A stretch of 64,000 nt of DNA from Bacteroides sp. (GTDB lineage Bacteria > Bacteroidota > Bacteroidia > Bacteroidales > Muribaculaceae), in assembly GCA_023666835.1 (NCBI GenBank), contig JAMPBJ010000001.1, forward strand, positions 798,268 to 862,267, in the 5' to 3' direction. Below are positions 9,418-18,343 of this stretch, in pieces. Under the pieces are notes generated by a model. It saw only the letters and a program-made list of their open reading frames with translations, searched no databases and was not told the DNA's origin. Numbering within the stretch: the stretch's first letter is position 1; each line of letters starts with the position of its first letter. A program made the position numbers and the translations under genes.

Positions 9418-11196
9418 TTACTTGATGGAGAGATCCTGGAAGCCAGCTATTTCGGTCGAAACTTCGCCGAGCCATCCGGCTTTGGAGTTGATGCCGGTCT
9501 GGACTTTTATGAAGTCGACGTATTGCAGTTCGATCGGGGTGCCGTCGGGCATCATTGCGTTGCTGATATGGAATCCGTTGCGCTGGCCTTCACCGCCGCC
9601 GCCATTGTTGCTTGAGAGAGTGTCGCTACCCATGTTGTCGGCATAGCCCCAGTCATATGCGCTGTTGTCCCATAAGCCGGTCGATGAGTTTTGTGATGTC
9701 TGAGCTGCGAGGCGTGTGCCACGAAGCGTATAGCTGTCGGCGTCGATCCATGCCGGGTAGTAATAGTCCTGTCGGTGGAACGATGCGAGATAGTCGATGG
9801 TGCCTGATTGACCGAGATTGTCGGTCCACTGCACGTTCATTCGGGGAGCTGAGGGGCGATAGTAGGTGACGGCATAGTTTCTGATAGTGCCTGAAGATGA
9901 TGATTCGGAGCCGCGCAGTTCATACCATTCATCGTCGGGCAGGCCGTTGCCGTTGACATCCTGACTTACGTAGACAATGCCCGATTCGTTTGATCCGCCG
10001 GCGTCGTTGGAGAGATTGAAGAATGCGTTGGCAAGGATTGAGAAGTCGTAGTCGGTAGAACGGGCGGCCACGCTGTGGTCAAAACCGACTATGATGTAGC
10101 CTCCGAAGCCTCCAAGCGATACGAAGGCATTGGCCTTGATCCGCGATTCGGCCCATGCCAGTGCTGCGGCGTGGGTGGTTTCGTTGCCGGTCATGCCGCC
10201 GGTCTGGGTGTCGCCGATGAACTGTCCGGGTCCGGGCACCCATTCATACACGATGTTGCTCCACGATGAGCAGGAAGCAGTGGCTGCCCTACGGCGCGAA
10301 GCCTCGGTAGCATCCACACAAACCACTTTGACCGAAGCGCTTGCCGATCCGTCGACCATCAGGTTGACGGTGTATTCACCGGGCTTGTCGGGGGTGAACA
10401 GATAGTGCTCGGTGTCGCAATCAACCGGGGTGCCGTCGATGCTCCAGCTGAACGTTTTGCTTTCGAGACCGCTGATGATGGGTTGCAGCCATACGGGGCG
10501 GCCGGGGAAGGTGTAGCGCGTGGTCGACGGTTGGAAATAGGACTGCGAGGGGAAGAAGAGTTCAAACGGCAGTTGGTCGACAACTTTGATGGTGAACCCG
10601 CGGCTTTCGGTGCCGTCGGAGTTGGTGGCCGTCACTTCGACGCTGTAGGTGCCCAGTTGGGAGGCGTGATAGTGAAGTGTGGTGCCGTGCTCGTAGACCG
10701 AGCCGTCGATCGTCCAGACAACTTCGAGCTCTTCGCCGGTGCTGTTGGCAAATTCGGGGGTCAGCACGTAGTCAGTGCCTTCTTTGAGAAGGAGCTCGTC
10801 GCCTGCAATAGGCAGCGAGATATACGGTAGGCCGAGAGGAAGGACATCGATGCGCATTTCGGCATGAGCTGAGCCGGCAGGTGTTGTGACGTAGAGATCC
10901 ACGTAGTATTCGCCGGTTTGGTCGCTCGAGAAGGTGAGCTGCGGGGTATTGGCCACTGTGACACCATCGACTTTCCAGTCGTAGACGGCGCCTTCGATGT
11001 TTTTGTAGTCGACACTGATAGTGATGCTGCGCCCCACTCGCACTTCATATACGCCATCGGAGTCGTCGGGCAGAATGATTACGGGAGCATTGGCGGAGGT
11101 GATGAGGTTGTCCTCGTTGCAAGAACTAATCATTCCCCCGATCAGAATGACCGGGAGAATGAAAAGGAATGAAAAGAGTTTGGAATGTTCAATCAT
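9418..11196 (-). CDS. Surface lipoprotein with tandem PKD-like domains in the B12 operon
   Basis: 592 residues. Signal peptide with lipobox SSC (MISSCNEDN, acidic after the Cys, as in surface-exported Bacteroidetes lipoproteins). Three PKD/Ig-like modules of about 80-90 residues follow (YDWKVDG...GEYYVDLYVTTPAG; VVWTIDG...GTYSVEVTATNSDG; FSWSIDGTPVD...GEYTVNLMVDG). The C-terminal half, about 300 residues from ATASCSSWSNIVYEW, contains SLGGFGGYIIVGFDH and SQDVNGNGLPDDEWYEL, the latter like a Ca-binding DxNxNGxxDDE loop. Similar cell-surface proteins occur in Bacteroidetes B12 loci, but their role is not settled. Spacing of 14 bases to the btuG-like gene and 7 to the upstream gene puts it inside the riboswitch operon. 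Likely a ligand-capture or adhesion partner. Confidence 0.75.
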   Translation of the reverse strand: MIEHSKLFSFLFILPVILIGGMISSCNEDNLITSANAPVIILPDDSDGVYEVRVGRSITISVDYKNIEGAVYDWKVDGVTVANTPQLTFSSDQTGEYYVDLYVTTPAGSAHAEMRIDVLPLGLPYISLPIAGDELLLKEGTDYVLTPEFANSTGEELEVVWTIDGSVYEHGTTLHYHASQLGTYSVEVTATNSDGTESRGFTIKVVDQLPFELFFPSQSYFQPSTTRYTFPGRPVWLQPIISGLESKTFSWSIDGTPVDCDTEHYLFTPDKPGEYTVNLMVDGSASASVKVVCVDATEASRRRAATASCSSWSNIVYEWVPGPGQFIGDTQTGGMTGNETTHAAALAWAESRIKANAFVSLGGFGGYIIVGFDHSVAARSTDYDFSILANAFFNLSNDAGGSNESGIVYVSQDVNGNGLPDDEWYELRGSESSSSGTIRNYAVTYYRPSAPRMNVQWTDNLGQSGTIDYLASFHRQDYYYPAWIDADSYTLRGTRLAAQTSQNSSTGLWDNSAYDWGYADNMGSDTLSSNNGGGGEGQRNGFHISNAMMPDGTPIELQYVDFIKVQTGINSKAGWLGEVSTEIAGFQDLSIK

Positions 11197-11203
11197 ATGT
11201 TGG

Positions 11204-12853
11204 TTAGAATATTACGGCGACGTCGTCGTAGGCGAAATATGCAGGTTGGCTGAAGCCGTAGCCATTGTCGCTTGAACCGGTGATGTTGAATTCTATTTTG
11301 GCAACTTTGCCGAGCGATGAAAGATCCCATTTGGTCCAGTCGCGAACGATGTTGTCGGGTCCGTTGCACATGTAGATGGAGGTTTCGCCCACTTTGTTGT
11401 CGCTTGCATCGTAGCCGATGGCGATGAGTTTAACCCAATCGTCGGGGCCGATCTTGGCTGTCAGGCCGTTGCCGGATACGTAGGAGTTCATTGCATAGTT
11501 GGAGTTCATGACCCACATGTGGTCGATCATGCGTTCGGTGCCGTCGTAGAACGAGAGGGCAGGCAGTTCGGAGGTCATGTTGAAGGACGAACCATCGATA
11601 TATCCGTAGTGCATGGCGAAGTTGGCCGATCCATTGTGGCCACCTTGTCCGTAGACAGATAGCTGGTGAGTGAAGTCGCCTTCAGAGAGGTTGGTGGTGG
11701 CGTAGTTGGAAACTGCATGTCCGCCACCCCAATAGCAATAGCTGCCGTAGGAAGAGGGCATGATGTGCATGAGCTCGGTGTTGTTCTGGTCATACCAGTA
11801 GTAGGGTTCGTCCATGCCGTAGCCACTGGTGCCGTAGAGCAATGTGCCACCATACTGCTTGTTGTCGATCAGATCCGACCATGTGTTGATGGTCTTGGAT
11901 GCATAGCTCAGGGGATAGGCATCGAATTTGGCATCGGCGTCTTCGAAGGTGAGGATGCGCATTTCATAAGTGGCCACGGGGATTTTGACAATCATGCTCT
12001 TGCCGGCAGTTGAGAGTACGACGATCGAAACGTCGCCATCCTGTTCGGCATATGTGTTTTCAGCCACAGGGGCGGTGATGGTCAGAGTATTGCTCTCGAA
12101 AGCCGCGCGCCATCCGTCGGGTTTCTGGATCGTGTAGGAGGCGATGTTGGCTGTTTCGACCTTGTAGGATTTCGACTGGCCGTTGCGGATCACCTGAGTG
12201 CCTTCGCAGTTCTGCACTGAGAAGAGGGCGGAGGTAGAATCGTAGCGGGGGATCTGAAGGGTGGTGCCGTCGGTGAGTGTAAAGGTGACGTAGTCAGAAT
12301 TGTTTGTGTCGACGTTGGAGAACAGTGACTCGCCGTTGTCGCCTTTGGCTGATATACCGGTCGAAGCCCATGAGATTCCGCCATCGGTCGAAATTTCCCA
12401 TTCGTTGGTGGTGGGGTTGATGCGCACCTGGGGAGCCACGGCGTCCTGACCGTCGGTGGCCGAAGCTCTTACTTTCTGACCGTCGGCCATGAGCCACTGG
12501 CCATCAATTGTCCAGTAGTAGTAGCCGTCGGAGTCTTTTTTGATGGAGATTTCGGGAGCCGATACGCCGTCGACACCGTTGGAGATGGTGGCTTCAGAGC
12601 CATCGGAGAATGTGATTTTGTAGCCGTTGGCAGTGTCGGTCACAGCTGTGATTGATAGGTTCTGCTGGAGGGCGCGAACGATGGTCTGGATGGCGGCTAT
12701 GTCGGCCGACATGTCGTTGGAGGCTTGTTCAAGTTTGTCGACGCGATCTGTCACGTCGTTGACAGCGCTCCAGATGTCGTCGTCATCATAGCTGCATGAT
12801 GTGGACGCCAAAGCAAGGGCTGCAAGAGGTAATAAAAGAAAAAACTTTCGCAT
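11204..12853 (-). CDS. Surface lipoprotein, DUF4988-like stalk plus DUF4465-like domain, possible BtuH-type B12 binder
   Basis: 549 residues, first gene after the cobalamin riboswitch. Lipoprotein signal MRKFFLLLPLAALALASTSC followed by SYDDDD, a strong surface-export-like acidic patch. Residues about 28-70 form a coiled coil (VNDVTDRVDKLEQASNDM), followed by Gly/Asp-rich repeats (NGYKITFSDGSEATISNG, DGYYYWTIDGQWL) typical of DUF4988. From about 305 a separate domain starts (LTFEDADAKFDAYPLSY) and ends ...PAYFAYDDVAVIF, matching the layout of DUF4465 proteins. From memory, surface B12-binding lipoproteins of the BtuH type carry such a domain; I cannot verify this. Role inferred: first-contact cobalamin binding on a stalk. 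Confidence 0.72.
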   Translation of the reverse strand: MRKFFLLLPLAALALASTSCSYDDDDIWSAVNDVTDRVDKLEQASNDMSADIAAIQTIVRALQQNLSITAVTDTANGYKITFSDGSEATISNGVDGVSAPEISIKKDSDGYYYWTIDGQWLMADGQKVRASATDGQDAVAPQVRINPTTNEWEISTDGGISWASTGISAKGDNGESLFSNVDTNNSDYVTFTLTDGTTLQIPRYDSTSALFSVQNCEGTQVIRNGQSKSYKVETANIASYTIQKPDGWRAAFESNTLTITAPVAENTYAEQDGDVSIVVLSTAGKSMIVKIPVATYEMRILTFEDADAKFDAYPLSYASKTINTWSDLIDNKQYGGTLLYGTSGYGMDEPYYWYDQNNTELMHIMPSSYGSYCYWGGGHAVSNYATTNLSEGDFTHQLSVYGQGGHNGSANFAMHYGYIDGSSFNMTSELPALSFYDGTERMIDHMWVMNSNYAMNSYVSGNGLTAKIGPDDWVKLIAIGYDASDNKVGETSIYMCNGPDNIVRDWTKWDLSSLGKVAKIEFNITGSSDNGYGFSQPAYFAYDDVAVIF

Positions 12854-13010
12854 GATAAATTAATTAAAGATTGGTTGTACGCAAAAAACAAATCCCGTTC
12901 GCGCAATCAGCCGGGACAAAGACAGCGGATTATGCATGCGGACGGGGTGGAATTTATTTAATGCGTAGTCGATCAAAGCGAAAGCATTTGAAGGAGTGGA
13001 AATAAAGTCG

Positions 13011-13041
13011 GAATGAGGGAAGCGTGTGAAGCTTCTCATTC
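13011..13041 (-). other. Hairpin in the leader between B12 riboswitch and first gene
   Basis: GAATGAG/CTCATTC arms with inner AAGC/GCTT pair around a short loop on the minus-strand transcript, followed by a TTTATTTCC stretch. It sits about 50 bases after the aptamer and about 160 bases before the ATG at 12853. It could be the expression platform or an attenuator. The remaining leader (12854-13010) has a further imperfect GC-rich pairing between 12894-12901 and 12937-12944, but no open frame that I can support. Confidence 0.45.
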
Positions 13042-13089
13042 AAACCAGGCCCATAAACCCGCAGGCACGATTTCTGTCTTTAATTTGAA

Positions 13090-13285
13090 ATGCGGCAGGT
13101 ATTCTGACTTATTCCTTCACCGCAAGCGCCTTCCCAATTGTTAATTATGAAAATCAGTGGCGTGATGCTTTCGGTTTACCGGTCAGCATAGACCGGACGG
13201 AAATTACAGCAGCGGGTACTGTCGGGGATTCTCACCCCGTTCCCTCTTGAAGATCCAGATGTAAGGGCCGACTCTTCGCGCCCAT
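13090..13285 (-). promoter_or_regulatory. Cobalamin riboswitch
   Basis: Read on the minus strand, the transcript has the conserved cobalamin aptamer core in order: AAGAGGGAAC, GGGGTGAGAATCCCC, ACAGTACCCGCTGCTGTAA, CGCCACTG, TGGGAAGGCG and the B12 box AGTCAGAATACCTGCC. That is the full consensus of an AdoCbl/Cbl riboswitch. It lies between a strong promoter and the four-gene B12 uptake operon, so high cobalamin would shut off surface uptake genes. Outer boundaries are approximate. Confidence 0.97.
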
Positions 13286-13305
13286 GGATCTACCGCTTTC
13301 GCTTG

Positions 13306-13337
13306 CAAAGATATAAACTCTCAGCCGTTCTTGCAAA
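13306..13337 (-). promoter_or_regulatory. Promoter of the B12 riboswitch operon
   Basis: TTTG (13334-13337), a 20-base spacer and TATCTTTG (13306-13313) on the minus strand: an exact Bacteroidetes -33/-7 promoter. Start of transcription about 13299, giving a leader near 450 bases. Confidence 0.85.
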
Positions 13338-13348
13338 TTTTTTTATAA

Positions 13349-14596
13349 TCAGGGGTTGAGGGCGCGGATGGCCATGATGAGTGCTGCGAGGGTGGCCCGG
13401 CGGATCACGCCGAGGCGGTCGCCTCCGAAGCGAAAGCAGCGAGCCGTGGTGGCGATGGGAGTAGAGACTGCTATCCATACTGTGCCCACCGGTTTCTCTT
13501 CAGTGCCTCCACCGGGACCGGCTATGCCGCTGGTGGCCATCGAAAGGTAGGCTCCGGTCAGTCGGCGGACGCCTTCGGCCATTTGTGTCACAACCGGTTG
13601 GCTGACAGCGCCGTTGGTGGCTATGACTTCGGGGTCGACACCCAATACGTTAGCTTTCACTTCGTTGGCATAGGATATGACACCGCCAAGCATCGCTGCC
13701 GATGATCCGGCTATGGAAGTGATTGCGTGGGCTATATTGCCGCCGGTGCAACTTTCGGCTGTTGCTACGGTACGGTTCGTAGTCTTGAGCAGGTCGAGGA
13801 GTATTTCGGCAGGTGATTTGTCGCCGTCGTAGAGCAAATGCTCGCCACACATGTCTTTCAGCTGATGAGAATACAGGTCTATCTCTTTGGCGAGAACCTC
13901 GCTATCAGATCCTTTGGCGTCGAGGCGCAGACGCAGAATGCCACTGTCGGGCAGGTATGCGAGATGGAAGTTGGACGGGAGAGCCTTTTCCCATGGTTCG
14001 AGCTGTAGCGCCAGTGCTGATTCCGATATGCCTTCCACCATGATGGTGTGGTGGACTGTCTGCTCAGTCGATGGAAATTTTTCGAGAAGCCGGGGAAATA
14101 CCTCTTCGACAAACATGTGGCGTGTTTCGGCCGGCACTCCGGGCATCGCTACGAGAACGCGTTCGCGAATCGTGTCTTCAAACCACATGATGGGTGCCGT
14201 GCCCCAACGATTGTTGAGGATATGTGCCGATGTAGGCACCATGGCTTGCGACTCGGTCAATGCATTCATCTGCAGGCCACGCTGTTGGAATATGCGGCGA
14301 CAGTTGGCCATGACTTCTTCGTTGTATTTCAGCCGGCCACCGAAGTAGTTGAGCAGAGCTTCTTTTGTGATATCGTCTTTTGTGGGGCCAAGGCCACCGG
14401 TGGTGATCACGATCGAGGAGCGGTGAAATGCGCGGTCGATGGCTGAAATGATGTCGGCGGAGGAGTCGGCCACGACAGCCACGTCGGCCACGCGCCAACC
14501 TTCGGGCGATATCGTGCGGGCTATGAATCCGCTGTTGGTGTCAGTCACCTGACCCAGAAGCAGTTCGTCGCCAATGGCTATGATTGAAATTTCCAT
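13349..14596 (-). CDS. cinA: CinA: nicotinamide-nucleotide amidohydrolase / competence-damage-inducible protein
   Basis: 415 residues, the standard two-domain length. The N-terminal MoCF-like (COG1058) domain starts MEISIIAIGDELLLGQVTDTN and has ITTGGLGPTKDDITKEAL. The C-terminal CinA/PncC amidase domain has TAESCTGG and TSGIAGPGGGTEEKPVGTVW. PncC-type domains deamidate NMN to recycle NAD breakdown products; the N-terminal domain in related enzymes is an ADP-ribose pyrophosphatase. It lies 18 bases downstream of tsaD, so the two share a transcript. Confidence 0.93.
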   Translation of the reverse strand: MEISIIAIGDELLLGQVTDTNSGFIARTISPEGWRVADVAVVADSSADIISAIDRAFHRSSIVITTGGLGPTKDDITKEALLNYFGGRLKYNEEVMANCRRIFQQRGLQMNALTESQAMVPTSAHILNNRWGTAPIMWFEDTIRERVLVAMPGVPAETRHMFVEEVFPRLLEKFPSTEQTVHHTIMVEGISESALALQLEPWEKALPSNFHLAYLPDSGILRLRLDAKGSDSEVLAKEIDLYSHQLKDMCGEHLLYDGDKSPAEILLDLLKTTNRTVATAESCTGGNIAHAITSIAGSSAAMLGGVISYANEVKANVLGVDPEVIATNGAVSQPVVTQMAEGVRRLTGAYLSMATSGIAGPGGGTEEKPVGTVWIAVSTPIATTARCFRFGGDRLGVIRRATLAALIMAIRALNP

Positions 14597-14614
14597 GATG
14601 TGTGTTGATGAAGG

Positions 14615-15631
14615 TCAGACAGTTACGCGGGCATATGGCACTTGGTCATAGCTGCAGAACTGTCGGTCGAGATATTTATAGTAGCCCGCTATGGCCACCA
14701 TGGCGGCATTGTCGGTGGTGAAGGCTCGCTCGGGGATAAATGCTGTCAAGCCTCTATTTGAACAATAGTCGGCAACGGCTTGACGCACACCAGAGTTGGC
14801 CGAAACGCCACCGCCGATGGCCACGCTTTTGACACCTGTCTGACGCACGGCTTTGTCGAGCTTGTCGATGAGGATGTCGATGATGGTCTTCTGTAGCGAA
14901 GCGGCCAGGTCGGCACGGTTCTGCTCTATGAACTGCGGATCCTCTTTCAGACGGTCGCGCAATGTGTAGAGAAACGATGTCTTAAGCCCCGAGAAGCTGT
15001 AGTCGAGTCCGGGAATATGAGGTTTGGAGAATTTGAAAGCGGTCGGATTGCCTCCGGCGGCCAGACGGTCGATGTGCGGGCCGCCGGGGTAGGGTAGTCC
15101 CATCACTTTGGCGCATTTGTCGAAGGCTTCGCCTGCGGCGTCGTCGATAGTTGCGCCGAGTATCTCCATGTCGTTGTAGCTTTTGACGAGGATGAGCTGG
15201 CTGTTGCCGCCCGAGATCAGAAGGGTCAGAAAGGGATATTCGGGCACGCGGTCGTCGGCCTCCCGACGAATGAAGTGGGAGAGCACATGGCCGTGAAGAT
15301 GGTTGACATCGACCAGCGGACAGCGAAGCCCGAGCGACAGGCCTTTGGCAAACGATGTGCCAACAAGGAGCGATCCGAGCAAGCCTGGTCCGCGGGTGAA
15401 GGCTATGGCCGAGAGTTCGTGCTTGTCGATGCCGGCACGGTCGAGCGCGGCTTTGACCACCGGCACGATGTTTTGTTGGTGGGCGCGTGAGGCCAGTTCG
15501 GGCACCACGCCTCCGTATTCTTCGTGAACGCTTTGCGAGGCGATGACGTTGCTCAGCAGCAGTCCGTCGCGGATTACGGCTGCCGATGTGTCGTCGCACG
15601 ATGATTCGATTCCCAGTATGGTGATACTCAT
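14615..15631 (-). CDS. tsaD: tRNA N6-adenosine threonylcarbamoyltransferase TsaD
   Basis: Transfers the threonylcarbamoyl group to A37 of ANN-decoding tRNAs (t6A), working with TsaB/TsaE. Seen: ILGIESSCDDTSAAV at the N-terminus, metal ligands in HLHGH, LISGGNSQL, IGGGVSANSGVR and the late TDNAAMVA Asp. The start chosen is ATG 15631 (MSITILGIESSCDD, 338 residues). A frame extending to a TTG at 15655 is rejected because that TTG lies inside the -7 promoter box. The neighbour tcdA (28.4 kb) acts later in the same tRNA modification. Confidence 0.95.
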   Translation of the reverse strand: MSITILGIESSCDDTSAAVIRDGLLLSNVIASQSVHEEYGGVVPELASRAHQQNIVPVVKAALDRAGIDKHELSAIAFTRGPGLLGSLLVGTSFAKGLSLGLRCPLVDVNHLHGHVLSHFIRREADDRVPEYPFLTLLISGGNSQLILVKSYNDMEILGATIDDAAGEAFDKCAKVMGLPYPGGPHIDRLAAGGNPTAFKFSKPHIPGLDYSFSGLKTSFLYTLRDRLKEDPQFIEQNRADLAASLQKTIIDILIDKLDKAVRQTGVKSVAIGGGVSANSGVRQAVADYCSNRGLTAFIPERAFTTDNAAMVAIAGYYKYLDRQFCSYDQVPYARVTV

Positions 15632-15652
15632 ATATCGCGAATTTTTACGGTG

Positions 15653-15660
15653 CAAAGTTA
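15653..15660 (-). promoter_or_regulatory. -7 box of tsaD-cinA
   Basis: TAACTTTG on the minus strand, 21 bases before the tsaD ATG. It fixes the tsaD start downstream of the alternative TTG. No good -33 box. Confidence 0.65.
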
Positions 15661-15683
15661 CTTAAAAATCGCAACAAAAAAAA

Positions 15684-15702
15684 CAGCGGCGCGTGGCCAC
15701 TG
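15684..15702 (-). terminator. Rho-independent terminator of the DUF2059/DUF4838 operon
   Basis: Minus-strand stem CAGTGGC/GCCGCTG (one G-T pair) around a 5-base loop, followed by eight Ts. It lies just after the stop at 15730. Confidence 0.75.
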
Positions 15703-15729
15703 TCTTTATTATATTATAAGGTGTGTGGA

Positions 15730-16113
15730 TCAGTCGACGAGTGCATAGCAGAGGGTGAAGCCGTCGTAGTCGATATAGAGTCGCGTATACCCGTCTTTGT
15801 GAATGCGGATGCGGATGTTGCATGGGTCGCCATCCGAGTCGACGCAACGATTGGAGAAGATTTTACCTTTACTGTCCTCAACCACTTCACCGTAGTTTTT
15901 GACACGGAAAGTGAGGTTGCCTACTTTGATGATGTCGGTATTGTAATTCAAAATGACGTAAGTGTCGTAAACTTTTTCCCAGTCTGTCCATTCGTCGGAC
16001 CCATCAACAGAATAGGATACGTCGGTGGCGCGGTAGGTGACTATGTTGCTGTCGGCTTTCGTTACGGCTACTACAAACAGGCTGAAGAGGATAAATGAAA
16101 GAAGTCTTTTCAT
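15730..16113 (-). CDS. Small secreted protein, unknown
   Basis: 127 residues with signal peptide MKRLLSFILFSLFVVAVTKA, then a compact beta-rich body (VTYRATDVSYSVDG, TYVILNYNTDIIKVGN, YTRLYIDYDGFTLCYALVD). No family recognised. There are two cysteines in the middle (RCVDSDGDPC), which could form a disulfide in the periplasm. It is the last gene of a three-gene run 25 bases after the DUF4838 gene and is followed by a clear terminator. Its job may relate to that glycan-related protein, but nothing in the sequence proves this. Confidence 0.7.
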   Translation of the reverse strand: MKRLLSFILFSLFVVAVTKADSNIVTYRATDVSYSVDGSDEWTDWEKVYDTYVILNYNTDIIKVGNLTFRVKNYGEVVEDSKGKIFSNRCVDSDGDPCNIRIRIHKDGYTRLYIDYDGFTLCYALVD

Positions 16114-16138
16114 GAGTTTCTGATTTTGATGAGGTTGA

Positions 16139-18334
16139 TTATTCTACTGTGATTTCGTCGAGGAAGAACCAGCATGGGTTGCCAACGCCGTAGTGCCAGC
16201 CGGGGCATTGCTTGGTGCCTTCGACTGATACCTTGATGTATTTGGCCGCGGTTGGGGCGTCGAATTGCTCCTTGACGCTGACAAATTTCACTTTGGGGTC
16301 GCGGTCTTCGGCAAGTTCGTGGCGGGGAAGTGTGGTCCATGTGGTGCCGTCGGTACTGATGGAGTAGGTGACCGATTTGGGTTGCAGGATCCACGATCCG
16401 AGCTGCTGAAGGAAGTCGGTGTCGATCGAACGGATTTCCTTGACGGAGCCCAGATCTACGGTCATGTCCACGTCAATACCTTCCCATCCTATCCAGCTGT
16501 CCTTGTAGGTGGTGCCACCGAAAAGTCCGTCGGTGAGCGAGGGTGCTCCGAGTCGGTCGTAGGGAGCCGACAGGGGTGTAGAGAAGGTGATGTCGGCGCC
16601 GGCTGCGAGGTTTTTGGTGTCGCGAGGCAGGTAGCGCTGTCGATAGAGTGACACATATTCGTGGGGCGTATTGTTGCGTTCGTTCAGTGAGGCAAGGCCG
16701 AAGCGGGCGGTGCGTGTGTCGAATGTGTCGAGCATCTCGCTGATACGGGCCGGATTTTTGTTGGGGTTGGATCGTTCGATCTCGAGTTCGCTGTATTGGA
16801 GCGACAATCGTGAGCGCTGCACTCTGGCAAGCAGGGCCGAGTCGGCAGCCACGGCTTGCTCGGCGCGGTCAAAGAGATCGTTGTAGTGCATGCGCATCTG
16901 CTCGTTGAGCATGCCGTCTTTGTGGGTCAACGGCGAGTCGTAGATCCAAAGCGGTGTGCGGCTGCCCAGCAAGGCGCCTTCCATGAGTTTGAGATATTGC
17001 TGCATGTAGGGGGCGGCTGCTCCGTAGTAACCGTTGAGGAAGGTGTTGGTCAGTGAGTCGACGTCGGCATCGGGATTCCACATCAATTTGGATATGAGCC
17101 AGGTGCGAAGTTCCGACATGTCGCCTCCTCGATAGCCGGCAATTTGCGAGAAGTGCATCTTGACGTTATTGTCGCGGAACGTCTGTATGTTGGGTTGGAT
17201 CACGTGGAAGTTGGGAAACGGCGTGGTGGTGCCGTCGAAGTTGATGCCGTAGTCCCACACGAATATGTTGTCGGAGATCTTTGCCCAGCCTTCGAGTGCG
17301 CTTAGGAAGTCGCGACCCGAGGTGTTGTATTGCATGGGCACTTCGCGGTAGCAGTCGATCGAGCAAAGCATTATGTTGACGTTGGGGCGAGGCTTCACGT
17401 GTTTGGGCGGATGCATGGTGTAGAGATAGGCAAGTGTTGAGAACTGCTTGTCGGGGAATCTGTCGGCCAGGCGGTTGAGGAAGTGAATGATGGTGCCGGA
17501 TGGTGAGCCTTCCACTGAGTCGATGGCCATACAGGTCTCGCAGCGACAGTTGGTGTAATTGCCGTCGTTTTGGCTGACGGATATCATGTTGAGTCCGGGA
17601 TTAGCTTTGAACACGGAGTCGACCTGTTGGCATACGATCTCAAACACTTCGTCGTTGGTCAGACACCATTGGCCGGCCTGCCCGGGGTGGCGTGCGCCGT
17701 CGAACCAGGCATAATATTCGGGATGCGACTCCCCGTAGCGTGCTGCCGGCAGCAAGCGGTTGAAAGTGTGCACCCAGTATCCGCCGGCAAATTCGTCGGT
17801 CGGCTCTTCGAGGCGCATCCACTGCCGGTAGATCGGGTCGGTGCGGAGTGCGTAGTTCTGGCTCTGGCGATAGCGAAAGGCGGGATTGTCGATGCGGTCG
17901 ATGCGAGGCAGAGCGATTGTGGCCTGCTTCGGAGCGCTGAAGTCGAATTCACTCCAGTAGTTGCATCCGAGATAGTCTTCAAGTAGGGTAACAACACCAT
18001 AGACTGCACCGCCGCGGTCGCGGCTCTCAATCGTGAGCCAACCGGGAAGGGTCGACAGCTTGAAGCCGTCCTCTTTGATAGCCTTGTTGTCGGACAGACT
18101 GAACACCACATCGCCTTTGCGTGGCGCGACTTTGCCTGTCACTACGGGCAACTTGACGTTGGCGATGCGCTCCACAAAGTCTTGTAGCAGCGTGGCTCCG
18201 GGTTGTTGGATGGTGTCGGTGCAGATGATGCGACCGGCGGCGCGGTGGTTCTTGACGATGGTTGCCTGACCCAGTGCACAGGCTATGGTGACAAGTGCAG
18301 CGGCAAGAAGTGTCAGTCGTTTCATGATATTCAT
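16139..18334 (-). CDS. Secreted DUF4838 protein with C-terminal F5/8-type (discoidin) domain
   Basis: 731 residues with an N-terminal signal (MKRLTLLAAALVTIACALG; a second in-frame ATG at 18325 may be the true start). Residues about 30-125 resemble the small alpha/beta domain preceding GH67/GH84-type catalytic domains (GGAVYGVVTLLEDYLGCNYWS). A large central DUF4838 domain follows with HPEYYAWFDG, SVSQNDGNYTNCRCETC and WDYGINFDGTTTPFPN. From about 590 a galactose-binding-like F5/8 type C domain starts (ITFSTPLSAPYDRLGAPSLTDG) and ends CWFFLDEITVE. Such proteins occur in Bacteroidetes glycan-use loci, but no catalytic activity can be assigned here. Downstream of a DUF2059 gene by 9 bases. Confidence 0.8.
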   Translation of the reverse strand: MNIMKRLTLLAAALVTIACALGQATIVKNHRAAGRIICTDTIQQPGATLLQDFVERIANVKLPVVTGKVAPRKGDVVFSLSDNKAIKEDGFKLSTLPGWLTIESRDRGGAVYGVVTLLEDYLGCNYWSEFDFSAPKQATIALPRIDRIDNPAFRYRQSQNYALRTDPIYRQWMRLEEPTDEFAGGYWVHTFNRLLPAARYGESHPEYYAWFDGARHPGQAGQWCLTNDEVFEIVCQQVDSVFKANPGLNMISVSQNDGNYTNCRCETCMAIDSVEGSPSGTIIHFLNRLADRFPDKQFSTLAYLYTMHPPKHVKPRPNVNIMLCSIDCYREVPMQYNTSGRDFLSALEGWAKISDNIFVWDYGINFDGTTTPFPNFHVIQPNIQTFRDNNVKMHFSQIAGYRGGDMSELRTWLISKLMWNPDADVDSLTNTFLNGYYGAAAPYMQQYLKLMEGALLGSRTPLWIYDSPLTHKDGMLNEQMRMHYNDLFDRAEQAVAADSALLARVQRSRLSLQYSELEIERSNPNKNPARISEMLDTFDTRTARFGLASLNERNNTPHEYVSLYRQRYLPRDTKNLAAGADITFSTPLSAPYDRLGAPSLTDGLFGGTTYKDSWIGWEGIDVDMTVDLGSVKEIRSIDTDFLQQLGSWILQPKSVTYSISTDGTTWTTLPRHELAEDRDPKVKFVSVKEQFDAPTAAKYIKVSVEGTKQCPGWHYGVGNPCWFFLDEITVE

Positions 18335-18343
18335 GATGAAGGA

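Noticed and set aside
15632-15655. TTG start for tsaD
   Set aside because: The TTG is part of the TAACTTTG promoter box; the ATG at 15631 gives the standard TsaD start.
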